This document shows, piece by piece, positions 1 through 9,584 of a stretch of DNA of 13,872 bases. Location of the stretch: positions 48,263 to 62,134 of the forward strand of contig QKYT01000116.1 in NCBI GenBank assembly GCA_003550305.1, given 5' to 3'. A program made the translations under genes and the position numbers. Positions within the stretch are counted from its first letter, which is position 1. Every line of letters begins with the position of its first letter. The DNA is from Glomus cerebriforme (taxonomy: Eukaryota; Glomeromycota; Glomeromycetes; Glomerales; Glomeraceae). The notes below the pieces were generated by a model. The model saw only the letters and a program-made list of their open reading frames with translations, was not told where the DNA came from and made no database searches.

Positions 1-99
1 AAAAAAAAAAATTCACATCAACAAACTTTAGGTTGATAAAATTTTCCAAAGAAAAAATTATTTTGTTTTTATAGAAAATTTTAAAAACTCGGTTGAAGA

Positions 100-289
100 A
101 TTACCGATGCGCAGTAAGAATCGCGCAGTAAAATCCACGTGACTTTTAAAATTCCGTAAGAGCGGAAAATCCGAATCCCGAAATACGTTTAAGTTTAACC
201 TATTTTGAAAGAAACCCAACTACAAATGAAAAAGAAAAATTTAATATTTTTTAATAAATTTTTAATTTTATTTTCATTGATCAGCGTCG
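100..289 (+). promoter_or_regulatory. Promoter-like patch upstream of a possible first exon
   Basis: This stretch is visibly less A+T-rich than its surroundings. It contains two direct copies of the 9-mer GCGCAGTAA (109-117 and 123-131, 14 bp apart), a perfect E-box CACGTG at 136-141, and a small inverted repeat CGGAaaaTCCG near 163-173. It ends just before an ATG at 290 that opens a short GC-richer exon-like segment with a consensus donor. I infer a promoter from clustering and position only. No transcription start can be seen, and the downstream gene it would serve is unclear: it could be the 7TM gene through a long first intron, or a gene since lost. Confidence 0.3.
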
Positions 290-318
290 ATGGCTGATCT
301 CATTCTCCGTCGTGACAG
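290..318 (+). other. Possible orphan first coding exon (MADLILRRD) with a 5' splice site
   Basis: An ATG with G at +4 is followed by nine codons reading MADLILRRD, then AG and a GTAATG donor at 319. The 29 bases are markedly GC-richer than the flanks, as real exons in this window are. The exon would end in phase 2. Joined to an acceptor at 3321-3322 it would make AG|A (Arg) and enter the 7TM frame as RAIIDVW, but this needs a 3.0-kb intron while all other introns here are under 110 bp. It may instead be a relic of a decayed gene, or chance. No frame-compatible exon was found between 319 and 3177. Confidence 0.25.
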
Positions 319-1832
319 GTAATGAATGATATCTTTGAATAATTATTACAAAGCAAATTTTTGTTCTGTTCAATATTTGTTACAATTTCTCTTTCCAAAA
401 TTTATGATATGATTATTATTACTAATCAAAAGGTAATGCCCATTATAATAATGATTTTCCCGATGTTTTTTGTGTCTATGATTGTTCTGTAGGACCATAC
501 AATAATAACCTTGTTACAAATAATCCGCATATACCTTTATCCTATTCTTGATTTTTGGATCGACCACTGTACTTATAAGAGATAATTTGCCCTCTTATCG
601 TTTAGGGATCAAAATTGGTTGGTAAAAAAAAAATCATTCAAGAAACAAAAAATTAGATTAACTAATCAAATCATAAGCATGCATATATATAGAAAGTGTG
701 CATTAATGGAGGGTTGATCAATTCTCAATGTTTAGAAAGTAAAAAGAATTATCAAAGATATTTATAGAATAAAAATATTTCCGAAAAGATTAAAAATTTT
801 AAAATTTTAAATTTGACGACGACATACCATTTGATATTTAGGATTTTTGTAAAAAAGGTTTATCCGAATATTTCCATATTTTCATATAATCATGTATGAA
901 CCTGCAAACATGATCGACAACCGAATAATGAATGAAATGTGGTTTATAAATTCCGGAATATACTACATTTACGGGAAAAACGAAATATGAAATGCAGAAT
1001 TACAGAATATGTGTTTTAACATAAGGTACACAAATTTAAAATTGTTTAGCTCCCATGAAAGACTTGATTAATATTATCATATATTATCATTAGATTAACT
1101 TTGTCAATATTGTAGAATAGGAAAAAAAAATGTACATATGTATTATTTGCATATATACATTAATTATATTTTGACGGGTGTGTAGTGAGTTTCTATATGC
1201 CGATCCAAATAAATCGCTCAACTCTATAAGATTATAACCATGAGAATTGATAAATAATCTCATAATCCGATCCGATTGACCGAACAGAAATACATACAAA
1301 GATCAAATGTATTACATAATGAATAGATTGGTTCAACTTAACCATAATATTTTAAATGGGTTTCCAAATATTTTAATGAATATTATGAATATTTTTTAAT
1401 TCAAAATGAAAGAGTTCTTTAATACATCAATGTAATAAGTCACGTAAGAATTTTTATTTTATTCATTCATTATTTTACAATTTATTATACTAAAAAAAAA
1501 TTTTTTTTTTTCATTTAAATATTATACAAATCGAATATAATAAAAGATTATGCAGATTATACGCGTTTTTTTTTATAAAAAAATATTCTCTTATCATACG
1601 ATTCTAAAATATATTCGATCATATGATTAAAAGGTAAAATGATTATAAAAAGTTTACGATATATTTGATTTTCATCATGTAAGTTACCTGGATTTATGAA
1701 TAATAATTGGATGGAATTCTAATATGTATATCAGTACGCAATTTTTTCAAAATGTGCACATTTTTGACCAATCATTTACCTTCCGCAGATTAAGCTGAAA
1801 TCTTGAGAAAATCAAGGATCCTTTCTTTGTAT

Positions 1833-1854
1833 AAAAAAAAAAAAAAAAAAAAAA
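1833..1854. repeat. Poly(A) homopolymer run, 22 bp
   Basis: There are 22 consecutive A residues, followed by a short GAAAGAAAGA tract. This is a simple repeat and a likely source of sequencing-length error. Confidence 0.9.
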
Positions 1855-3097
1855 GAAAGAAAGATAACATATGATATAAATAATATGTAAACTTTAATGT
1901 AAATATTTTTTTAAAAAAAAATGTTATCATTAACATTCTATTATACATCATTTATTTATTTGATCTAATAATAGTAAGAATGAATTTAAAGAAAACAAAG
2001 TTAAAATAAGTTAGATCAATTCGATAATTTCTAGATTCTTATCTATTTAAAGTTTAAACACAAGAGAAATTAGAGGGGGATTGAATTATCAATAAATTAG
2101 GTGAGGAAAAATCGTAAAAAAAAAAAAAAAAAGAAAAAAAAGAAAAAATGGAATTTTAAACCGATTATCTTAATATAAACAAATTTCTAAAAAAAGGTTA
2201 GTCATGTTCATCAAGTTAATTCTTTTCGGGAGAATTTATATTAATATTGGAACACGGGATTATCATATTTTCATTTATGGTCAAGAGAATTATGTATTAA
2301 TGTAACACGATTTAAATTACATTCTTGAACTATCCCGGATGAAAATTAAAAACGATATCTTTTTTGAATTAAGCTTACTTAATCTTATTATAATATTAAT
2401 TTCGGTCAAACTTTTACTACCTTTGGTGCATAAAAAAGGATGCAAATGCATAATGTTGCAGAAACTACGAAAATCATTAAACGTCAAATGATTGTTCATT
2501 AATTGTAGAAAAAATTTTTTGAAAATGGAATTCACCGGACGAAATACTGAATATATTCTTAATTATAAAATAGTCAATAAATAGATCATATGTTTATCAA
2601 AAATAATAATAAATAATGCAACTAATGTCATACAACATATATATAAACACTTTTTTTACACTTACAAAAACGCCGATTATTTAAACATATGATTATGATT
2701 TAATAAAAGGCAAATGAGGAAATTTTTTCTTTTCTCTTCATTCTATCAAAAACTTTAATGTGGTTCATATTTTTGGAATATTGTTACTATCATTTAATGT
2801 TTAAAATCCGTTTATAATAAATTTCCTTTTCCCTCGTTTTCCTTTTAATCTTTTTTTTTTTTTTTTTTGAACTTTGTTTCAAATTAATGTCATTTTTTTT
2901 TTCACGACAAAATTCCATATTACAACATTGAATTAAATAATTATATCGTGAATTTTTTATGTAGTTTTTTTTTTCATCAAATTTAGATCGAATCTAAGAT
3001 TTTGATTCTTTACGAAAGAAACTAAAATTAACGATATAATATAAAAATTAAACGGATTTTAATAATATAAAAAAAAATAATAATAATAAAAACAATA

Positions 3098-3133
<36 letters not shown>
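3098..3133. repeat. (AAT)12 microsatellite
   Basis: Twelve perfect AAT units run without interruption, preceded at about 3074-3088 by a shorter imperfect AAT tract. It lies about 45 bp upstream of the likely first exon of the 7TM gene, so length variation could sit in its promoter or 5' UTR. Confidence 0.95.
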
Positions 3134-3136
<3 letters not shown>

Positions 3137-3177
3137 GATTAAAGGAAAAAGTCAACTTTAAACAGGCGAAAATTTAA

Positions 3178-4638
3178 ATGTTATATGTTGATAGTGATTT
3201 CTCTTTTGTCGGTAATTGCCTTAATTGCCTTTTTTTTTTTTAAAAAAAAAAAAAATCAATTAGATTTTAAATTTTAAAGAAACTGAATTTTCCAATTTTT
3301 TTTTTTTTTTTTTTATAGAGAGAGCAATTATTGATGTATGGGTCTGCTTATGGTTTATCCAGCGGGTATGGTCAACCGATAGATTTGATTGCTTACAATG
3401 GAGTAAATTGCGTAATTTTGATATAAAGTCAATTATTACGTTATTACTTTTATTAATGTTGCCTGGTCAATCTGTAAGTTTGATTTATTTTTACAACGTT
3501 ATAACCTATAGTATATTAATAATTATATATTTTATTTTAGTTATTTGATATTATATGGACCTATTTAAAATATAACGAAGGGTTTGTTATTGATAAGGTT
3601 ACCAATGAAATATTTCCAAAGCCAGAATATTTACAGTACGGAAATACAAAAATATATCTTTGGACGGATAAAGATATAATATTAAAAAGGACCTCTGAAT
3701 ATATGTTATCCCTTGTATTTGCTTTTCAAACTGGAACTTTGGCCCTTTTACAAGCATTTTGGAGTCATTTATCTTCTCAAATTGGAGGTAAACCTTTTAT
3801 AAGAACTTGGAAATTCAAATTTTATGTCAGTTGGGTCGTTATATCTTTTATTATATTCCCAATGGCAAGATTTCTTACGAGAGAAAATGAAGTTTTCGTT
3901 GAAAATGTTCCTCCTTTTATTTTCTCTACTCAATTGTTAATTGTCTTCTTACTTGGAATAAAAAATGGAAAAAGATTGAATAAGTTGCTAGATTCAATAA
4001 AACATACTTATTCTCCATCAGGACAAGAAACTATCTCTAGAATTCATTATTTTATTGAAATGAATAGGTCTATAATGTTTGGAAGTTTAATGATGTGCAT
4101 TGCATTGTTGACTACTACTCTTAATACAATTGCTTTTAATCAAGCAATTAAATCAAAGTTATTTATGGATTTTCATATTATACACGCAAATTTTGGAAGT
4201 TTAATATTATGGGTTACAATGATTTTAATTATTTATCCTAGATATTATATATCTTCAGGAAGAATTATGGATACTTCGAGTTATTCAACTTTAGATGATC
4301 ATTATTATCATGCTTCATTGGAAATGGGAAATAATCAAAGTGAAAAATTAAAAAATGGAATAAAAAAGGATCGTCCAACTTCTTTTATAGTTAATTCATC
4401 TCAACCAATAACTAATGATATAATCAAAAAATCTATATCTAGTTTATTAGAAGAACAGAAACAACAATTTGAATATTTTAGACATAAAACTTCAGCATCA
4501 TTTTCTTCTACTACAACTATTGCAACTAGTAATTTTAGTCATGATCCAACTTCTCCTTTGTTTCCACCACCACCTCCTTTAATACCGCCTCCTACTATAT
4601 ATGAAAAGCCTTCATATAATAACAAGTACAAATCCTAG
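3178..4638 (+). CDS. Seven-transmembrane, receptor-like membrane protein (three-exon model)
   Basis: Model: exons 3178-3211, 3319-3473 and 3541-4638, about 428 residues. The last two are well supported. The exon ending at 3473 has a GTAAGT donor, the intron is 67 bp and ends TTTTAG, and phase 0 is kept, extending the protein well upstream of the Met at 3703. Hydrophobic helices lie near residues 15-27 (weak), 49-72, 116-137, 156-175, 188-203, 240-262 and 281-300. This is a 7TM arrangement with a basic loop between helices five and six. The tail is polar, with a Gln/Glu-rich helix (about 361-379) and a proline cluster (about 405-414). No RGS or kinase domain is visible. The layout is like a G-protein-coupled receptor, but I do not recognise the family, so signalling is only inferred. 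The first mini-exon (MLYVDSDFSFV) is tentative; an alternative start is at 290. The stop is TAG, and no in-frame damage is seen. Confidence 0.7.
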
Positions 4639-5275
4639 GACTTTATGTTTTTTTTTTATGTATTTGTATTATATATTTCATTTGTTATTTATTTATGTTT
4701 TGTTTGTTCAAATTTTCGTATTATATTACATATATGTATTTTTAAACTTCATTATCCTCGTTATATGATCTTTAATATTATTAAAAATTAATTAGTATCA
4801 AATTTGCATTATTACATATTAATATTTATTTCACGCACTGAATAAATCATTTTAATTATTCTTAGTTCAAAAAAAATCCCGTACCAAGCCTCCGGAAATT
4901 ATTACACAATAAATCAATTACGAAGCATAATTCGACACGAAGAATTACACTGCCACTTCTTATAATAATTATTATTTTATTATAATCCCTGCATTTTAAA
5001 TTTCCGTTTTAATACTTTAATAAAATATAAAGATATATAAAAAGGTGTTAACTTGAACTTGACTTTTTAAATATAACTGAACTCGTTTATTTTCCAAACC
5101 AATTTATTTTCTTTTCTTAAATATTATACTTTTAAAACTTTATTTTATTTTGATCTTGTCCACAAAAGTAAGTTGTCAAAATAAAATAATAATAATAATA
5201 TAAATCATATAATACATTATTAATTTTTTTTTTTTCATCCGTCCGATAGTGGAAATAGATGAAAGATTAGGAAAT
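4639..5275. promoter_or_regulatory. Intergenic stretch: 7TM 3' end and Argonaute upstream region
   Basis: No gene is seen. An AATAAA at 4841-4846 could end the 7TM transcript. A less A+T-rich patch at about 4875-4960 (containing CTCCGGAAATT and two ACGAAG copies near 4920 and 4938) is the best candidate for Argonaute promoter elements; this rests on composition only. A perfect GTAAGT donor at 5168 and a CGATAG acceptor ending at 5249 could define a leader intron. Confidence 0.4.
5168..5249 (+). other. Candidate 82-bp leader intron that would split the Argonaute start codon
   Basis: The donor GTAAGT starts at 5168. A T-run of 13 leads to an acceptor ending GATAG at 5249. The size fits the other introns of this gene (67-98 bp). 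Splicing joins A (5167) to TG (5250-5251), creating ATG in a strong context (ACAAAATGG). It adds nine residues (MEIDERLGN) in frame before the Met at 5276. The open frame and splice sites are seen directly; use of this start is inferred. Confidence 0.45.
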
Positions 5276-6219
5276 ATGAGTCTTCACGAACTAGAACTTC
5301 AGATGGCTCAAAGACCCGATCTTGGAAAAGAAGGTAGAAGAGTCAAACTTAAAGCCAACTATCTCAAGGTCGCTCAAGTAAGTGAAAAAAACTTAAAATC
5401 CTTAAAAAAAAAAAAAAAAAAAAAAGATCGCTGACATGTGATGTTCGTTTAGTTTCCAAATATTTCTATACATCAATACAGTTTCGATATTGTTCCAAAG
5501 GTTGTTAACAAACAAACGATTAGTAAAATTTATTCAGAACTCGCTATTGAAAATGGATTCAAGAATTTCTTTACCGTATTTGATGGAAATTCTTCAATTT
5601 ACTCCGCTTCTCCTTTGCCTTTAACAAATGAGCGAAAAGGAAACAAATACAAGGTATTGTTGACAAGTCACGTGAAATGGACATTGTTGAATATATCGAG
5701 TCTTAAATATATTAAATTTTCATTCGATTTCATTCTAAATTTAGATCACTATAAGAAATAATGGTGATAAAATTATAAGGAGAGGATCATACGAAGCCAC
5801 TATTAAATTTATAGATTGTTTAAGCCTTGATAGGCTTAGAAATTACATTTCAAGTCAAGGACCTGTAACTAGTGCAGTTATTACGTGCTTAGCAGCATTG
5901 AACGCGTACATCAATTTTAATACTCGGCAAAAATATCTTACAGCGGGCAAAGGGGTCTATCCGTCTAGCCTCAATGACCGAACAATCATCTTGTCAGGTG
6001 GTGTCGAATTAAAACAAGGATTTTATCAATCAATTCGTCCTGGATGGGGTAAATTGATGCCTTTTTTTCGTTAAAAAAAAAAAAAAATAGATTTTATTAT
6101 TCATTACCTTAAATTATTATTATTTAATTACCTAATTACCCTAGGTGATTTGTTTATTAACGTTGATATTTGCGCAGCAGTTTTTTACCTTTTTGGTCCT
6201 TTACCGGAGGTATTAAGAT

Positions 6220-6256
<37 letters not shown>

Positions 6257-8850
6257 ATAATTAATCTAAAATAATAATAATAAAAATGATTTCAATATCC
6301 TTAGGTAATATGCAAAGTTTTTTCAAAACGTAATGCAGAAGAACTACGCGCTCAAGGAGTAAATGACCATGAAATAAATATTCTATCAAAGGTAAATTAT
6401 TAATCTTTATTTTAACTATTTTTTTTTTTTTGAAAAAAAAAACATTTTTATATATGATACAAAAAAAAATTATTTTAATTTATTCGCAGTACTTAAGAAA
6501 TGTAAAAGTCGAAGCATTACACCATCACAATCGTAAACCCGTGTATAGAGTCAAACGTGTCACAAAAGAGCCGGCAAATAGACTTATGTTTCATAACGAA
6601 GTAGAGAATAGAGAAATGTCTGTTGCAGAATACTTTTATACTAAATATGAAATTAAATTAAAATTCCCAAATTTACCATGTGTCCTCGTTAATCGAGGCA
6701 TTTTCTTACCCATAGAACTTTGTTATGTCTTACCCGGTAGGTCACCTAAACTTGATTAAAATATTAACTTTGATACTTTTGAATTAAACTTATATATATA
6801 AATAATGCAGGCCAACGTTTCGAAGGCCAATTGGCAGATGTTACACTCGCTGATATGATTAAACATACATGCGTAAAGCCACAAGAAAGATTTCGACGAA
6901 TCTCGAAGGCTGTATCAGACGTCTTCCAACATAATAAGGATCCGCATCTTAAATCAATTGGCATGGAAGTTGATTGCAACAATATGGTGGTTCTTAATGG
7001 TATATTAAAAAAAAAATTTTTTTTTTTTTTATTTCCATGAAATTTATGTAACGAAATTTAAGCCTACTTTATTATTAAACCTTTCAAAATTTAGGACGCG
7101 TACTCAATCCTCCTCGTTTAACTTACAATGAAAGAAGTCGCAAATCGGAGTTCATTCCTGAAAATGGACGTTGGAATATTATGAATAAAGTCGTTTGTCA
7201 GGTTATTATTATTATCAATTATCTGTTCGTTAAAATTTATTTAATTTATTTAATTTATTATACACAATTTTATTATTATTTTTTTTTAGGGCGCTCAATT
7301 AATAAACTGGGCTGTGGTTGTTTTTGCTCAAGAACGTTTAGCTCCACAGCCACTAGTGAAAACATTCATGAAGAAATTTCGTGAAATTGCAAATCAAAAA
7401 GGAATGAACATCCCGAGTGACCCTTACATTATGTATTCAAATCCTCAAGGCGAAATTACTACGGCATTGAATATTGCATGTCAAAAATCTTTGTTTAATA
7501 GGGATTATCCTCCACATATCATTATATGTATTTTGGGAACAACGGGTCCATTATATGGCGAAATTAAAAGGATTGGGGATACACAATTAGGTATTCCAAC
7601 TCAATGCATCTTACTCAAACGATTAACGAAAGCAAATGGAATCGATCAAATTTGTACAAATATCTTTTTGAAAGTGAACGCAAAATTGGGTGGACAAAAC
7701 GTAATATTATCCAATGATCAAATTGGTTTTGTATCTTCAGAACCGACAATGATATTTGGCGCAGATGTTTTCCATTCCGGAAAAGGTGATAATAAACCAA
7801 GTATTGCAGCTGTATGTGCCTCGATGGATTCAAAAGCTACTAGATATTGTGGAAGATTTAGTGTTAACAAGGATCCTCGAAATGAAATCATCGAAGATCT
7901 TAGAGGAATAGTAAACGATTTACTTCGTGTTTTTTACCAAAAAAATCAAGTTTTACCAAGAAAAATTTTATTTTATCGTGATGGAGTTGGTGAAAATCAA
8001 TTTCAACATGTATTAAACTATGAAGTAAAAGCACTTAAAGATGTCTTTGCTAGTATTTACAAAAATTCGGGACCAAAATTAACATTGTAAGTTCTTTAAT
8101 GTCGTATTATATACTGTACGTTTTCGAATTTTACTAATATTTTATTATTATAGTATAATATTACAAAAGAGGCATCATACTAGGTAAATATATTTTAAAC
8201 CTATTGTTATATCATGATAATACTGTTAACGCTTTTTAATTTTCTTTCTTTATCCCAGATTTATGCCAACCGAATCACGTGATGGCGATAGATTGGGTAA
8301 TTGTCGTCCAGGAACTGTTGTTGACACAACAATCCTTGTTCGACAGGAATTTGATTTTTGTAAGCAAATAATAATCTTAACTAATTCATAATTTTTTTAA
8401 AAAAAGTTTAATATTAATATTATTGTATGTACTCTTTCAGTCTTACAATCTCATTCCAGTCTACAAGGAACATCTCGTCCAATACATTATAACGTTCTTT
8501 ATGATGAAAATAACTTCTCTGCGGATGGAATTCAAACATTAACCTATAGACTATGCTACCTTTCTGCTAGGTTTGTTACCTAGTTCACTTTTTCAGCAAT
8601 ATTAAATTATAATTTCTAGATAAAAATTATTCTAATTCTATAATTTTTTTTTTAAAGGTGTACTCTTTCAATTTCACAAGTTCCAGCAGTTTATTATGCT
8701 CATCTGATTGCTAATCGTGCGAAACATTATTATCGTTGGGAAGGTGAAGAAAAATCAGATATCAGTGGATCCAGTGGAAAGAGTGAAATTAGTGTAGGAT
8801 CAATTGAAGAAATCAAGAATGGGTTGGCAAATGCAATGTTCTTTGTTTAA
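5276..8850 (+). CDS. Argonaute (slicer-competent, 13 exons)
   Basis: Guide-RNA-binding effector of RNA silencing. Exons: 5276-5377, 5453-5653, 5745-6048, 6145-6209, 6305-6391, 6490-6736, 6811-6999, 7095-7201, 7290-8086, 8154-8183, 8259-8359, 8441-8570, 8658-8850. All junctions are GT-AG, all phases match, and the sum is 2553 nt (850 residues, TAA), typical of eukaryotic Argonautes. N domain about 24-180; linker 1 about 185-225 ([10 protein letters not shown]); PAZ about 230-340 ([14 protein letters not shown]); linker 2 to about 430; MID about 435-575, with 5'-phosphate-binding Y523, K527, Q539 and K566 ([13 protein letters not shown]); PIWI to the end. The tetrad is intact: D593 (FGADVFHSG), E633 (RNEII), D665 ([10 protein letters not shown]) and H802 (YYAHLIAN), with spacings close to human AGO2. 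RHHTR and the terminal MFFV are present. Oddities: the usual DVTHP reads DVFHS, the PAZ loop before LPIELC is short, and one exon is 30 nt. The start is ATG 5276; an intron-split ATG (5167/5250) would add nine residues. Role in the cell is inferred from the family. Confidence 0.96.
6222..6253. repeat. Poly(T) run of 32 bp in Argonaute intron 4
   Basis: There are 32 consecutive T residues inside the 95-bp intron 6210-6304, upstream of the acceptor. It may act as the polypyrimidine tract, although the acceptor itself lies 50 bp further on. Its length is likely unstable in assembly and in populations. Confidence 0.9.
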
Positions 8851-8852
8851 TT

Positions 8853-8883
8853 AATAAATAATTAAATATTGAAATTCAATAAA
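8853..8883 (+). terminator. Polyadenylation signals after Argonaute
   Basis: Two AATAAA hexamers follow the stop codon, at 8853-8858 and 8878-8883. The first is only 2 nt past the stop, so the second is the more natural signal. AATAAA is common by chance in such A+T-rich DNA. Confidence 0.4.
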
Positions 8884-9204
8884 TAATGTTTTTTTACGTG
8901 ATCATAGTGGTCAAATAATTTATTAACGCAAAAGAGCTTTTAATGCTTTTTATCATTTAATTTGTAAAATATTTATTTAACTATAGCTAAATTAAGTAGA
9001 TTATTTATTAAACAGATCCAAAAATTTTATAAAATCAAAATATTGAAATAATGAAAAAGAAAATCGTCTTTTTGCAAAGCCATTAAACACAGCAAAGGAG
9101 ACGGAAACAAGCCTACTAAGTGTTGCAAGAACTTGAATAACAGTGGCAAGTTCCTTTCTCAGACAAAAATTTTAAAAATGTAAATAATATCATAAAATTA
9201 GCTA

Positions 9205-9230
9205 TTAGGATTAGGAAAAGGATTAGGTTA
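9205..9230 (+). repeat. Short telomere-like hexamer tract (TTAGGR-type)
   Basis: The sequence reads TTAGGA, TTAGGA, AAAGGA, TTAGGT, TA in perfect six-base register. Fungal telomeres are commonly TTAGGG, and the last base differs here by a G-to-A transition in the first three units. With only four units this may be chance or a tiny interstitial remnant. Confidence 0.35.
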
Positions 9231-9275
9231 AATCAGCCCAAAGGGACATAATAATACTTAAAACATGTTATTGTT

Positions 9276-9296
9276 AATTTTGGTAAAGCCAAAATT
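9276..9296. repeat. Perfect 8-bp stem hairpin
   Basis: AATTTTGG (9276-9283) pairs perfectly with CCAAAATT (9289-9296) around the loop TAAAG. It sits 11 bp before the candidate target-site duplication of the MITE-like element. It has no T-run and no adjacent gene that would make it a terminator. Confidence 0.6.
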
Positions 9297-9314
9297 GAGC
9301 ACTTAGCATCTGTG

Positions 9315-9577
9315 TATAGGTGCCGTCAAAATGCCGTAATTACAATTATAGCATTTCGTATGACTATAAGTAATTAGCAAATCCAAATATTTCACAATCT
9401 CTTGAATTATAAATTAATAATGCTCAATCTTAATGTCAATTGATGTTTAATTTTTTTTCAAATATTTAATCTTTACATTTTGCAGATTGACATTATGGCA
9501 CATTTATGGCATTACAATATTACAGTATGAGCTCAAATAAGCTCCATATGCCATAATTAATTCCGATGGCACCTATA
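9315..9577. mobile_element. MITE-like element with terminal inverted repeats
   Basis: This 263-bp non-coding element has ends that match as inverted repeats: TATAGGTGCCGTC (9315-9327) and GATGGCACCTATA (9565-9577), 12 of 13 positions, the mismatch being a G/A transition. A second inner pair, AATTATAGCAT (9344-9354) and ATGCCATAATT (9548-9558), matches at 10 of 11. Candidate target duplications flank it directly: ATCTGTG (9308-9314) and ATCTGTA (9578-9584). ATGCC/GGCAT boxes recur inside (about 9331, 9493, 9507 and 9548). There is no ORF, so it would need a transposase in trans. A 7-bp duplication does not settle the superfamily (hAT usually makes 8 bp). Confidence 0.65.
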
Positions 9578-9584
9578 ATCTGTA

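Larger units (their letters stand above)
319..3177. other. Long non-coding A+T-rich stretch
   Basis: I see no supportable gene, tRNA or rRNA here. The longest open frames (minus strand, about 70 codons at 1090-1299 and 2317-2535) lack recognisable motifs and look like chance. The stretch holds homopolymer runs (A at 1833-1854 and 2116-2132, several T runs near 2850 and 2950) and a trinucleotide microsatellite. A short hydrophobic frame around 516-620 has no plausible acceptor and is interrupted by stops. If the ATG at 290 belongs to the 7TM gene, all of this would be its first intron. Confidence 0.6.
8884..9307. other. Non-coding stretch after Argonaute
   Basis: No open frame or RNA gene is recognised. 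A less A+T-rich patch at about 9080-9165 contains an inverted pair GAACTTG (9129-9135) / CAAGTTC (9147-9153). It is followed by a telomere-like hexamer tract and a strong hairpin just before the MITE-like element. This could be an older repeat or a non-coding RNA; the sequence does not decide. Confidence 0.5.

Noticed and set aside
1..11. Poly(A) at the window start as a retro-element tail
   Set aside because: No upstream sequence is available and there is no element visible; a homopolymer contig break is as likely.
436..622. Hydrophobic frames (MPIIIMIFPMFF and a second one ending in IKIG)
   Set aside because: They lie in different frames, have stops between them and no acceptor/donor pair that joins them to each other or to the exon at 290.
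1090..1299. Minus-strand open frame of 69 codons
   Set aside because: No motif, no splice context and composition like the surrounding intergenic DNA; expected by chance.
2317..2535. Minus-strand open frame of 72 codons
   Set aside because: No recognisable domain, in plain A+T-rich intergenic sequence.
6764..6982. Minus-strand open frame overlapping Argonaute exon 7
   Set aside because: It is a shadow of a coding exon whose plus-strand frame joins perfectly to its neighbours.
7615..7833. Minus-strand open frame inside Argonaute
   Set aside because: It is a shadow of the strongly conserved MID/PIWI exon on the plus strand.
9080..9165. tRNA or small structured RNA in the GC-richer patch
   Set aside because: One 7-bp inverted pair is present, but there is no box A/B, cloverleaf or known RNA signature.
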